From: DATFQE01 sp963739085
GTDB taxonomy: Bacteria; Actinomycetota; Thermoleophilia; Gaiellales; Gaiellaceae
DNA length: 64,000 nucleotides
Reading direction: 5' to 3'
Assembly (NCBI GenBank): GCA_963739085.1
Contig: CAVTZA010000016.1
Location: 1-64,000 of the forward strand
Part shown: one piece after another, positions 51,022 to 59,529 of the stretch
How the letters are laid out: every line of letters begins with the position of its first letter
How positions within the stretch are numbered: position 1 is the stretch's first letter
The notes under the pieces: model-generated
Told to the model about the DNA's origin: nothing
The model's database searches: none
What the model saw: only the letters and a program-made list of their open reading frames with translations
Translations under genes and position numbers: made by a program

Positions 51022-52570
51022 TTATCGAAGCGCAGCCTCGATCCGGCTGAACGGCACGAAGTGGACATGGCCGCGTCCGCCGGCCGTGAAGCCGTACGCG
51101 ACTCCAGGCGCCTCGATCTCTGCCTGGACTCGACCGGGCGCCTGCGCAAGCCGCGCGACGCGACCGGTGTCGAGGTCGACGGCGAACACGATCGAGCCCT
51201 TTGTGACGACTCCGACCCCAAAGTGCACATCGACCGCAGGGTTCAGCCCGCGAGGCACCCGCCAGCTGGCCAGTACCGCTCCCGTCTCTGCGTCGAAAAC
51301 CTGGAGCTGCGCGTTGCGCGTCAGCACGACCAGCCGGTCGCCGCGGAGCGCGATTGCCACCGGCGCCGTCGTTGCGAAGCTCTGCAGTAGCTCGCCGGCC
51401 GCGCTAAGAAGCTCGACGCTCCCATCGCCCGCGAGGACTGCGATCCGGCCCGCGTCGACGTTCACGGACAGCGGCGCGCTCGACAGCTTGCTGATCGTCG
51501 TCGGGCGCATCCTCGGGCCGACTGCGCCGATCACTCCACCGGCGCCGTAGGACACGGCGTACGCGAGAAGGCCTCCGTCGGCGGACAGGGACATGAGCCT
51601 CGATTGACCGCCGCGAGCCGAGGCGATGACTCGCTCAACGCAGTCGACGATCGTCGCCGACAAGACTCGCCCTGTCGCGCCCACGGTCGTCGCCCACTCG
51701 GCTCCGATTCCGCCAACGGCGACGAGGCCGATCCGCCCCCGCCCATGCGTCTGCCGACACGTGAGCTCGTCCTCCTCGGTCAGCCGCGAGACGTAGTGCC
51801 AGGGAACGTTCCAGAACATCACGCGATCGCACTCGCGACGCGAGACCGTGCACGGCAATCGCGACCCGTGCGCCGTCCATCGCCAGATCCGCGATCTCGC
51901 CCTCGACCGTCAGCGGCCTGCCCGCGCGATTGACGGCTCGCTCGACGGCGCGCATGGGGACGAACTTGACGACGCGCCGCGCCGCCGACTCATGACGCTT
52001 GAGCACGTTGTCCTGGTAGACGATGCCGGGCGCTTCGATCTGCGGGCTATCGCCGCGATGATTGAGCGCCACGAGCGCCGCTCGACCGTCGCTCAGCCGG
52101 ACGGCATAGGTCTCGCGGGAGTTTCTCGTCCCGAGGAGGGCGAGGTCTCCGTAGGCGTCGAGCGCTCGGAAGCGATCGGGGAGGGGCCATGCGCGCACGA
52201 CGCGCCCGTTCTTCCGCACGACCAGACGATCGGGCTCGTCGACGGCGCCGGAGCGGATGGTGACAAGGCGGGCGCCGACGTGTGTCGCCGTGCGAACGGC
52301 CGGAGCGCGCTTGGCACAGCCGATCGATCTCGAGCGGGCGTCGCCACTTCGAACGCTCCAGCTCACCCTCGTGCAGGAGCCGCGGGCGCGGTAATCCACG
52401 GACACACGGGCGCCGTTCATGCTGTAGCGCGCGACTGTGCCGCCGACGGTCAGCGACCGCGTACCAGGCGGATCGGGATGGCAGACGTATGCATACGCCG
52501 GATAGACGCCGGCCGAGGTGAGAACAGCGGCAGCGATACCCGCGTACAGCGCTCTGCGGCAACTGGTCAT
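51022..52570 (-). pseudogene. Secreted beta-propeller-like protein, split by one frameshift
   Basis: ATG 52570 has GGAGGAGCGCC upstream. The product starts with a signal peptide (MTSCRRALYAGIAAAVLTSA, cleaved near YPAYAYVCHP). Repeating beta-strand units run through both parts (ADLAMDGARVAIA; MSLSADGGLLAYAVSYG; VELLSAAGELLQSFATTAP; QVFDAETGAVLASWRVPRG). The frame breaks at about 51836-51845; removing one base joins IAVHGLA to RECDRVMFWNVPWHYVS. The total is about 515 aa. The repeats suggest a WD40/TolB-like propeller with at least six blades. Function unknown. Confidence 0.65.
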
Positions 52571-52662
52571 GGCGCTCCTCCGAAGTCGGACTCTCGTGCG
52601 GAAGCGCACGAATCGCGGAGCGAACGACGCTACGCCGCGCCGCGCCGACCGTCAAGGGCGTG

Positions 52663-53328
52663 CTACTGCAGAACCTGGCGCGTGGCCTGGTGCTGGAGGA
52701 TCTTGCGCTTGACCCGCTGGAGGGCGTTGTCGATCGTCTTCGTGTCGCAGGCGAGCTCCTCGGCCATCTGCTCGTACGAGGAGCCTTCGAGGTAGAGACG
52801 CAGCGAGTCGGACTCGAGCGTCGACAGGCCGGTGCCGAGGCAGCCGACCAGGCTCTGGAGCTCCTCTGTCGAGATCACGACGACCGACGGCTCGTCGACG
52901 CCGGGGCCGGGGAGCGCGTCGCCGAGCGTGCAGTCGCCGTCCGACTCCTGGCCCGCCGGCGTATGGCTGAACGACACGTAGGTGTTGAGCGGGGCGTGCT
53001 TGAAGCGCGTGGCCGTCTTGATCGCCGTGATGATCTGCCGCGTGACGCAGAGCTCGGCGAAGCTGCGGAACGAGGTCTCCTTGTCGGAGCGGTAGTCGCG
53101 GACCGCCTTGTAGAGGCCGATCAGCCCCTCCTGGATCAGGTCGTCCGAGTCGCCGCCGGCGAGGAAGTACGAGCTCGCCTTGAGGCGCACGAAGCCCGTG
53201 TAGCGCCGAATCAGCTGATCCATCGCCGCGCCGTCGCCGTTTCGGGCCTTCAGCGCGAGCTGCAGATCCTCAAGCTCTCGTTGAGCCTTCTGAGCGGGCC
53301 GGGTCGCGTGGGCTACGCGGGCGGTCAT
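52663..53328 (-). CDS. SigH-like RNA polymerase sigma factor
   Basis: 221 aa, the length of Bacillus SigH (218). Region 2 contains LIRRYTGFVRLKASSYFLAG and GGDSDDLIQEGLIGLYKAVRDY with a SFRSFAELCVTRQIITAIK segment; region 4 has TLESDSLRLYLEGSSYEQMA and IDNALQRVKRKI. ATG 53328 is favoured by AGGGAGCCGCC just upstream. It closes the gltX-cysS-rlmB-NYN-sigH run, the order known around Bacillus sigH. Its regulon is unknown. Confidence 0.88.
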   Translation of the reverse strand: MTARVAHATRPAQKAQRELEDLQLALKARNGDGAAMDQLIRRYTGFVRLKASSYFLAGGDSDDLIQEGLIGLYKAVRDYRSDKETSFRSFAELCVTRQIITAIKTATRFKHAPLNTYVSFSHTPAGQESDGDCTLGDALPGPGVDEPSVVVISTEELQSLVGCLGTGLSTLESDSLRLYLEGSSYEQMAEELACDTKTIDNALQRVKRKILQHQATRQVLQ

Positions 53329-53472
53329 GGCGGCTCCCTGGTTGCTTATGGGCAATCTGGACGCTGGCCGAGGGCTCGGTGACGGCGCTCCCTCACCCTC
53401 AAGTTGAGCAGAAGGTAGCAGTGGACCACGGAGATTACAAGAGCTTTGCAAAGGACCCGGACAACCGGACCC

Positions 53473-53910
53473 CTAGCCGCGGCCGCGGCGCAGACGCTCG
53501 AGCTGTTCGCGCGTGCTCTCGTCGAGCCGATCGCCCAGACGCGAGCGCCGGTCCGGCGGCGGAGGCTTCACCTCGCGGAGCTCCTCCACGAAGGCGGACG
53601 AGCTCCGCTTCATCACCTCCTGTCCCGACACGGACCGGATGGCGGAGTCCGACGAGACGAGGCACACGCGCTCGTCGGCGCGATGCTGGGCGGCTAGGCG
53701 CTCGAGCAGCTCGTCGGCGTGCGGCGCGAAGCGAACCGACAGCGGGCCCACCTCGATCTCCTCCCCACCGCCGTCGAACACCACGACCCCGCGGGCCCCA
53801 CGAAGTGCGACGAAGCCGGCCAGGCGGTCGACGAGCGCGCCGACGTCGTCGAGGTCACTCGCGCGAAGAACGTTGAAGCCGTCGAAGAGGTAGAGGGTCG
53901 GGTCAGGCAC
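53473..53910 (-). CDS. NYN-domain RNase-like protein (YacP/Rae1 family)
   Basis: 145 aa with the PIN-like NYN fold: YLFDGFNVLRASDLDDV (first Asp), ARGVVVFDGGGEE, RFAPHADELLERLAAQ and VCLVSSDSAIRSVSGQEV. Bacillus YacP (Rae1) is a ribosome-associated endoribonuclease encoded at the same place (after rlmB and before sigH). GTG 53910. A catalytic role is likely but not proven by sequence. Confidence 0.85.
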   Translation of the reverse strand: MPDPTLYLFDGFNVLRASDLDDVGALVDRLAGFVALRGARGVVVFDGGGEEIEVGPLSVRFAPHADELLERLAAQHRADERVCLVSSDSAIRSVSGQEVMKRSSSAFVEELREVKPPPPDRRSRLGDRLDESTREQLERLRRGRG

Positions 53911-53920
53911 TCCGAGAACG

Positions 53921-54712
53921 CTAGCGCCGGCGGGAACCTCCCGGTTCCCCCGGAACCCCCTCCCCTGGTCCGCTTCGCGGACAGGCGCTTCGCGCCGGGT
54001 CAGGCATCCGCGCTGCCTGCCGCGCCTCGTAAAGGAGCACGCCGGCCGCGACGCTCACATTGAGCGAATCCACCTGGCCCGCCAGCGGGATGGATACCGC
54101 CGCGTCGCAGGTCTTGCGCACGAGCGGCCGCAGGCCGCGGCCCTCGGCGCCGAAGACCAGTGCGGTCCCGCCGGTGAAGTCGGCCGACCACATCGGCGTC
54201 TCGGCATCGCCGACTGCGGCCCAGACCCACAGGTCGGCGCGCTTGATCTCGCCCAGGTAGCGGGCGAGGTTGGGCACGACCGCGACCGGCAGGTGCTCGA
54301 CCGCGCCCGCCGAGGCACGCGCGACCGCGGGTGTCACGCGGGCCGAGCCGTGTGCGGGGACGACCACGCCCGACGCGCCGGCGCCCTCGGCCGAGCGGAT
54401 CACAGCGCCGAGGTTGTGGGGATCGGTGACCTGGTCGAGGCACACCAGCAGCGGCCGCGCGCCCGCCGCGAGCTCGTGGGCCTCCGCGTAGCGGTACGGC
54501 TCCGTCCACGCGACGACGCCCTGGTGCTCGGCGGTCTCTGCCGCCGCCGTGAGCGCGCGTTCCGGCTTCACGTGCACGCGCAGCCCGGGCGTGTCGCGCA
54601 GCCACCCCTCCGCCTTCAGCGCGCGCTCGCTCGCCCACACCTCGAGCACCTCGCGCGGGCCGCGAACCAGCTCGTGAACCGGTTGGCGGCCGTAGACGAG
54701 CTCGCGCGTCAC
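53921..54712 (-). CDS. rlmB: 23S rRNA 2'-O-ribose methyltransferase (RlmB/TrmH family)
   Basis: 263 aa SpoU methylase. N-terminal L30e-like domain (VTRELVYGRQPVHELV), then LVCLDQVTDPHNLGAVIRSA (motif 1), VFGAEGRGLRPLVRKTCD (motif 2) and SIPLAGQVDSLNVSVAAGVL (motif 3), which form the SAM knot. GTG 54712 overlaps the cysS stop (GTGA). The last 27 residues (from about MPDPARSACPRSG) are not conserved: they are encoded by a dispersed repeat inserted near the original stop. Confidence 0.92.
   Translation of the reverse strand: MTRELVYGRQPVHELVRGPREVLEVWASERALKAEGWLRDTPGLRVHVKPERALTAAAETAEHQGVVAWTEPYRYAEAHELAAGARPLLVCLDQVTDPHNLGAVIRSAEGAGASGVVVPAHGSARVTPAVARASAGAVEHLPVAVVPNLARYLGEIKRADLWVWAAVGDAETPMWSADFTGGTALVFGAEGRGLRPLVRKTCDAAVSIPLAGQVDSLNVSVAAGVLLYEARQAARMPDPARSACPRSGPGEGVPGEPGGSRRR
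53932..53993. repeat. Dispersed GC-rich repeat, copy B (inside the rlmB 3' end)
   Basis: This is the reverse complement of copy A at 25774-25831, with a few substitutions and short gaps. Both include GCGAAGC...CTGTC...GCGGACC, GGAGGGGG and the terminal hairpin GGGAACC/GGTTCCC. It supplies the C-terminal tail of RlmB. Confidence 0.6.
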
Positions 54713-55989
54713 CGTCGGCGGACGAGCCGGTAACCGGGTGCTTCGGCCACGTCTCGCAGCTCCCAGCCGGCGTCCGCGACCTGCGTGCGGAGTCGATCGG
54801 CGGCCTCGAAGTCGCCGGCGCTCCGCGCCTCCTGGCGACGCTCGGCGAGCTCGATCACGTCCGCAGGCGCGTCCTCCGACACATCGGCGAGCGAGGCGAG
54901 GCCGAAGACGTCCAGGCCGCGCCGAAGCAGGTCGTGGTCGCGCCAGCCGTGCATGATCGCGAGCGCGTCGGGTGTGTTGAAGTCGTCGTCGAGCGCCGCC
55001 GCGAAACGCTCCCATTCCCCCTCCGCAGCCGGCACCGACGGGTTGCGGAAGACCTCGCGGAAGCTCTCGGCACGGGCTTCGGCGGCGGCCATCGTCTCCT
55101 CGGAGAAGTCGAGGGGCTTGCGCCAGTGGCCGGTCATGAAGAAGACGAGCAGCGACTCCGGGCCGTAGCGCTCGACCGCGTCCCGGATCGTGACGACGTT
55201 GCCGACCGACTTCGACATCTTCTCGTCGGTGAACTGCAGCAGGCCGTTGTGCATCCACAGGTCGGCGAAGCCGTGGCCGAGCGAGCGCGACTGTGCGATC
55301 TCGTTCTCGTGGTGCGGGAATACGAGGTCGAGCCCGCCGCCGTGGATCTCGAACACCGGGCCGAGCAGCTCCTCGGCCATGACCGAGCACTCGATATGCC
55401 AACCCGGCCGACCGAGCCCCCACGGCGAGTCCCAGTACGTGTCCTCGCCGGGCTTGTTCGCCTTCCAGAGCGCGAAGTCGCGCGGGTCCTCCTTGAGCGG
55501 GTTCGGCTCCTGCTCCTCGACCTGGTCGGGACGCTGGCCGGACAGGCGGCCGTAGTCCGGGTAGCCGGCGACCCGGAAGTAGACGTCGCCGTCGACAGCG
55601 TACGCGTGCCCGCCCTCGATCAACGCTTCGATGAACTTCACGATCTCGCGGACGTACTCGGTCGCCTTCGGCAAATGGTCGGGCATGCCCAGGCCGAACG
55701 CGCCCGTGTCCTCGAGGTACCACTGCGTCGCCCGCTCGGCGAGCTCCGCGCTCGCTCCCGGCGCGGCCTCGTAGATCTTGTCGTTGATGTCCGTGATGTT
55801 GTGGACGAGCGTCACGTCGTAGCCCTGCGAGCGCAGCCAGGAGCGGAGCCACATCCCGAGCACGAAGGGCACGGCGTTGCCGACGTGCGCACGGGCGTAG
55901 ACGGTCGGCCCGCACACGTACATCCGGACCGGCCCGGGCGGCTCGGGCAGCGGGTCGACTTGGCGGGTGAGCGTGTTATAGAGCCGCAT
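54709..55989 (-). CDS. cysS: Cysteinyl-tRNA synthetase
   Basis: 426 aa class I synthetase. Signature sites: CGPTVYARAHVGNAVPF (zinc Cys and HIGH variant HVGN), WHIECSVMAEELLG and HGGGLDLVFPHHENEIAQS (zinc ligands), and FTDEKMSKSVGN (KMSKS). It is somewhat shorter than the usual 450-480, with a compact C-terminal anticodon part. ATG 55989 overlaps the gltX stop by 14 bases. Confidence 0.95.
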   Translation of the reverse strand: MRLYNTLTRQVDPLPEPPGPVRMYVCGPTVYARAHVGNAVPFVLGMWLRSWLRSQGYDVTLVHNITDINDKIYEAAPGASAELAERATQWYLEDTGAFGLGMPDHLPKATEYVREIVKFIEALIEGGHAYAVDGDVYFRVAGYPDYGRLSGQRPDQVEEQEPNPLKEDPRDFALWKANKPGEDTYWDSPWGLGRPGWHIECSVMAEELLGPVFEIHGGGLDLVFPHHENEIAQSRSLGHGFADLWMHNGLLQFTDEKMSKSVGNVVTIRDAVERYGPESLLVFFMTGHWRKPLDFSEETMAAAEARAESFREVFRNPSVPAAEGEWERFAAALDDDFNTPDALAIMHGWRDHDLLRRGLDVFGLASLADVSEDAPADVIELAERRQEARSAGDFEAADRLRTQVADAGWELRDVAEAPGYRLVRRR

Positions 55990-56978
55990 CGACCCTCCGG
56001 AGGGTCTCCTCGCGGGGCAGCGCCGCGATCACCGCGGCCAGCTCGGGCCCGCGCTCCCGGCCGGTCAGCGCCAGCCGGACGGTCTTCAGGTCGCCGCCGA
56101 CCGCCTTCAGCTCCCGGACGATGGCCCGGGCCGCCTCGTGGTCGAGGTCGCCGTTCGCAGCCGCTGCGCAGCTCGCGGAAGCGCTCGAGCGTCGGGCGCG
56201 CGTCGGACCCGAGCGTCACCGCGTCGGGCTCGGAGACCGTCCTGGCGTACTCCCGGGCCTCGACGAGATCCCGCGCCCCGCGGACTGCGGGGACGAGCTC
56301 CACGGGGATGTCGGCCTCGCGCGCGAGCTCGTCCGGCGTCATGCGCTCGATCGCGCTCACCGACAGCCGCCGGATCCTGGCGAGGTCGTAGTGGACGTCG
56401 TGTGCGGGCATGCCGAGCTCCGCGAGATAGGCGTGCACGGCAGCTGCCGGGATCCCCTCCTCGCGCAGCGCAGCCACGGTCGCTCCCGGTGCGCGCTTGG
56501 AGAGCTTCCGGCCGTCCTCGCCGAGGATCAGGCCGTGGTGGAGATACTCCGGCGGCTTCGTCCCGAGCGCCTCGTGCAGGCGCCGGTGGATGCTTTCGTT
56601 GGGCCGGTGGTCGTTGCCGCGGATGACGTGCGTGATGCCGAAGTCCGCGTCGTCGACGACGCTCGCCAGCTGGTAGGTGGCCGTGCCGTCCTCGCGCAGG
56701 AGCGTGGTGCCCTCGAAACGCTCGCCGAGCGGGGCGGCGGCCTCGCGGTACCGCTCGCCGCGCTCGCTCTGCCGGACCGGGCCCTCGTCCCACTCGACGC
56801 CGAGCCACTCGAGGTCCCGGAGGATCGCCTCCTCCCCGCCCTCGACGTTCCGCGCCGGGTCGGTGTCGTCGATGCGCAGGAGCATCCAATCGCCGAACTC
56901 GCGGTTCGCGACCGCGCTCAGCGCGTTGCCGACGTGCAAAGAGCCGGTCGGGCTGGGGGCGAAACGCACCTTCTTCAT
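55976..56978 (-). pseudogene. gltX: Short glutamyl-tRNA synthetase, split by one frameshift
   Basis: About 333 aa after repair. RFAPSPTGSLHVGNALSAV holds the HIGH-like motif, and LILGEDGRKLSKRAPGATV the KLSKR. The central TYQLASVVDDADFGITHVIR and HLL/HYD region are GluRS-like. A +1 shift near 56161-56172 joins ERFRELR to AANGDLDHEAARAIVRELKA and the end AAL. Normal GluRS is 470-500 aa; the anticodon-binding part is much reduced here. No zinc motif is visible. Without the indel repair the product is truncated in the last helix bundle. Confidence 0.82.
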
Positions 56979-57068
56979 TGGCCGAGGAATCTACCTCCGA
57001 ACCGAAAGGGCCCCGCGCGACGAATGGGTGGCGCTCGCAAGAACTGCCCCTTCCAAGGAGGAACACCC

Positions 57069-57653
57069 ATGGAGACCACCCGCGCATCCTTCCTCGCCAA
57101 CGGGGCGAGGGGCGGCCTCGCTCTGGTCGCAGGCGGCTCACTGCTCGCGCTCGCCGAGGGCACCGCGCTCGGCGCGACGACCACAGACGCCGACATCGCC
57201 AAGCTGGCCGCGACGGCCGAGCTGCTGGCGATCGACTTCTACACCCGCGCGATCAGGTCGCGGAAGATCTCGGGCGCCGAGCTCGCTTACATGGTTTCGG
57301 CCCGCGAGAACGAGCGCGCGCACTACAAGGCGCTCGCCGGCGTGCTGAAGTCGGCTGCTCCGAAGAACCTGCGCTTCGGCTACCCGGGCGGGTCGTTCCG
57401 CTCGCGCAGCTCGATCGGCAAGCTCGGTCAGGCACTCGAGACCGCCTTTGTCGGCGCGTACCTCGGCGCGGTGACGGCGCTGAAGTCGAACGAGCTCAAG
57501 GGCGTCGCCGCCACCATCGGGGCGAACGAGTCGCGGCACCTGAGCGTGCTGTCGAACATCGCCGGGAACACAATCGTCTCGGCGCCCGCGTTCCCGAAGG
57601 CGCTCACGGCGGCGCAGGCGACTGCGGCCGTGAAGCCGTTCATCTCGGTCTAG
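57069..57653 (+). CDS. Exported ferritin-like domain protein
   Basis: 194 aa. A signal peptide or Tat-like leader (TRASFLANGARGGLALVAGG) is followed by a four-helix ferritin-like bundle with Glu and His metal-binding candidates: ELLAIDFYTRAIRS, SARENERAHYKALAG, ALETAFVGAYLGAVTALKS, GANESRHLSVLSNIAG. AAGGAGGAACACCC is an excellent ribosome site for ATG 57069. It is followed within three bases by tatA, so it is probably a Tat substrate, though the twin Arg is not typical (GAR). Confidence 0.82.
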   Translation: METTRASFLANGARGGLALVAGGSLLALAEGTALGATTTDADIAKLAATAELLAIDFYTRAIRSRKISGAELAYMVSARENERAHYKALAGVLKSAAPKNLRFGYPGGSFRSRSSIGKLGQALETAFVGAYLGAVTALKSNELKGVAATIGANESRHLSVLSNIAGNTIVSAPAFPKALTAAQATAAVKPFISV

Positions 57654-57655
57654 CG

Positions 57656-57847
57656 ATGCCGTTCGGAATCGGCATCTGGGAACTGCTCGTCCTGCTAGTC
57701 GTGCTGCTCGTCGTCTTCGGCCCCAAGCGTCTGCCCGAGCTCGGTCGCCAGCTCGGTCACGGGCTCCGCGACTTCAAGGACGCCGTGTCCACAGCGGACG
57801 AACGGGCTCTGGAGCCGACGTCCGTCGAGAGCGAGCCGCGGGCCTGA
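57656..57847 (+). CDS. tatA: Sec-independent protein translocase TatA/TatB
   Basis: 63 aa. The N-terminal membrane helix (IGIWELLVLLVVLLVVFGPKRLPELGRQLG) includes the hinge FGPKRLPELGRQLG, followed by an amphipathic helix (RDFKDAVS) and an acidic tail. It forms the Tat pore with TatC, which starts two bases after this stop. Only one TatA/B gene is present here. Confidence 0.94.
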   Translation: MPFGIGIWELLVLLVVLLVVFGPKRLPELGRQLGHGLRDFKDAVSTADERALEPTSVESEPRA

Positions 57848-57848
57848 C

Positions 57849-58616
57849 GTGTTGCGGCGCGTCCTGCCCCGGCGCCTGGGCAGCAAGCAGACGGTGGAGC
57901 TCGCCGATCACCTCGGCGAGCTCCGCCACCGGCTCTTGCTGTGTCTGGCGGCGTTCGTGCCCGCGTTCGTGGCCGCCTTCGCGGTCCACGGACGGATCGT
58001 CGAGCTGCTCGCCCGTCCGCTCCCGGAGGGCAAGCAGCTGGTGACGCTCGGCGTGACGGAGCCCTTCACAACGTCGGTCAAGGTCAGCCTGCTGGCCGCC
58101 CTGGCGCTGACCCTCCCCCTGCTCCTGAGCCAGCTCTGGGCGTTCTTTGCGCCGGCGCTGACGCCGTCCACACAGCGGGCAATCCGCTGGTTCGCCGTGC
58201 TCGCCACGTCACTCTTCGGCGCGGGCGTGCTCTTCGCGTACGCGATCGTCCTGCCCAGAGCTCTGACCTTCCTGCTCGGCTTCGACGAGCACCTGTACGA
58301 GATCCAGATCCGGGCCTCGTACTACTACTCGTTCGCGGCGCTGACGCTGCTCGCGAGCGGGCTCGCGTTCCAGCTCCCGATCGCGATCCTCGGGCTGGTG
58401 CGGGTCGGGGCTCTCTCGGCAGCCCGCCTGCGGCGGAACCGGCGCCTCGCCTACGTGGCGCTCGTGGCCTTCGCGATCCTGCTGCCGACCGTGGATCCGG
58501 TCTCGCTCGCGCTCGAGGTCGCGCCGCTCGTGGCGCTGTTCGAGCTCTCGGTCGTCCTGGCCGCCGTCTTGGAGCGGCGCTGGGCCGCAGCGGCTTTGGC
58601 CGGCGCCGAGGCCTAG
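57849..58616 (+). CDS. tatC: Sec-independent protein translocase TatC
   Basis: 255 aa with six membrane helices. Conserved TatC features: ADHLGELRHRLLLCLAAFV at the N-terminus, VTEPFTTSVKVSLLAAL, LPLLLSQLWAFFAPALTP and FQLPIAILGLVRVG. GTG 57849. It forms the receptor for twin-arginine substrates such as the preceding ferritin-like protein. Confidence 0.95.
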   Translation: MLRRVLPRRLGSKQTVELADHLGELRHRLLLCLAAFVPAFVAAFAVHGRIVELLARPLPEGKQLVTLGVTEPFTTSVKVSLLAALALTLPLLLSQLWAFFAPALTPSTQRAIRWFAVLATSLFGAGVLFAYAIVLPRALTFLLGFDEHLYEIQIRASYYYSFAALTLLASGLAFQLPIAILGLVRVGALSAARLRRNRRLAYVALVAFAILLPTVDPVSLALEVAPLVALFELSVVLAAVLERRWAAAALAGAEA

Positions 58617-58635
58617 ACCGAGCCACGCTGCGGCG

Positions 58636-59529
58636 TCATGGACGCCGAAGCTTCCTGATCCGCTTCAGCTTGTCCGGGTTGACGATCGACCGGATCGCTG
58701 TGATCTCGCCCCCCTCGACGTCGAGCGCGAGCACCGAGTACGGCGAGCCGGCCTGGTCGAAGAACACCGCCCCCGCCTGACCGTTGATCTCGGCCAGCCG
58801 CATCTGGAGGTCGAGCTCGCTCCCGATGCGGGCGAACCCGAGCAGGAGGCGCGTCACGCGGTCGCGTCCGAAGACGGGCCGCAGGATCGCGCCGCGCACC
58901 TTGCCGCCGCCGTCGCCGTAGAAGACCGTGTCGGCGGCGAGCAGCTCCGCGAGCGCATCGCGATCACTCGCTGCCGCGGCGGCGAAGAACCGCTCGGCGA
59001 GCCGGTCGCGTTCCTCGCGCGAGCTCTCGAAGCGCGGCCTCCGCTCGTCCACGTGCCGGCGGGCGCGGGCGGCGATCTGGCGGACGTTGTCCTCGCGCTT
59101 GTCCACGATCCGCGCGATCTCGGCGTAGTCGTAGTCGAATACCTCGCGCAGCAGGAAGACCGCACGCTCGACCGGCGAGAGACTCTCGAGCAGGACGAGG
59201 AACGCGAGCGACAGCGAGTCTGCACGGTCTGCCTCGAAGACGGCCTCCAGCTCCTCGTCGACCACGACCGGCTCCGGCAGCCACGTGCCGACGTAGCGCT
59301 CCCGCCGGCGCTGGGCCGAGCGGAGGCGGTCGATGCTCAGCCGGGTCGCCACAGTCGCTAGGTACGCCTTCGGCGCGTGGATCTCGTCCTCGGCGGCCGC
59401 GCGGTGGAGGCGGAGGAACGACTCCTGGACGACGTCCTCCGCCTCGCTTGCGCTGCCGAGCATCCGGTAGGCGATCGAGAACACCAGCGGCCGGAGCTCG
59501 GTGTAGAGCGTTTCGTCGATCGAGGTCAA
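58636..59529 (-). CDS. ECF41-family sigma factor (SigJ-like) with C-terminal SnoaL-like domain
   Basis: 297 aa. Sigma region 2 (LRPLVFSIAYRMLGSASEAEDVVQESFLRL), region 4 (SPVERAVFLLREVFDYDYAE) and the ECF41 hallmarks WLPEP in the linker, YGDGGGKVRGA in the NTF2/SnoaL-like extension and NPDKLKRIRK at the end. The C-terminal extension regulates these factors in place of an anti-sigma protein. TTG 59529 overlaps the stop of the epimerase gene. ECF41 genes are known to sit with carboxymuconolactone decarboxylase, oxidoreductase or epimerase genes, as here. Confidence 0.92.
   Translation of the reverse strand: MTSIDETLYTELRPLVFSIAYRMLGSASEAEDVVQESFLRLHRAAAEDEIHAPKAYLATVATRLSIDRLRSAQRRRERYVGTWLPEPVVVDEELEAVFEADRADSLSLAFLVLLESLSPVERAVFLLREVFDYDYAEIARIVDKREDNVRQIAARARRHVDERRPRFESSREERDRLAERFFAAAAASDRDALAELLAADTVFYGDGGGKVRGAILRPVFGRDRVTRLLLGFARIGSELDLQMRLAEINGQAGAVFFDQAGSPYSVLALDVEGGEITAIRSIVNPDKLKRIRKLRRP

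Noticed and set aside
50000..52600. Full extracellular contractile injection system
   Set aside because: Only one cargo-like protein is present; no sheath, tube, spike or AAA gene lies in the window.
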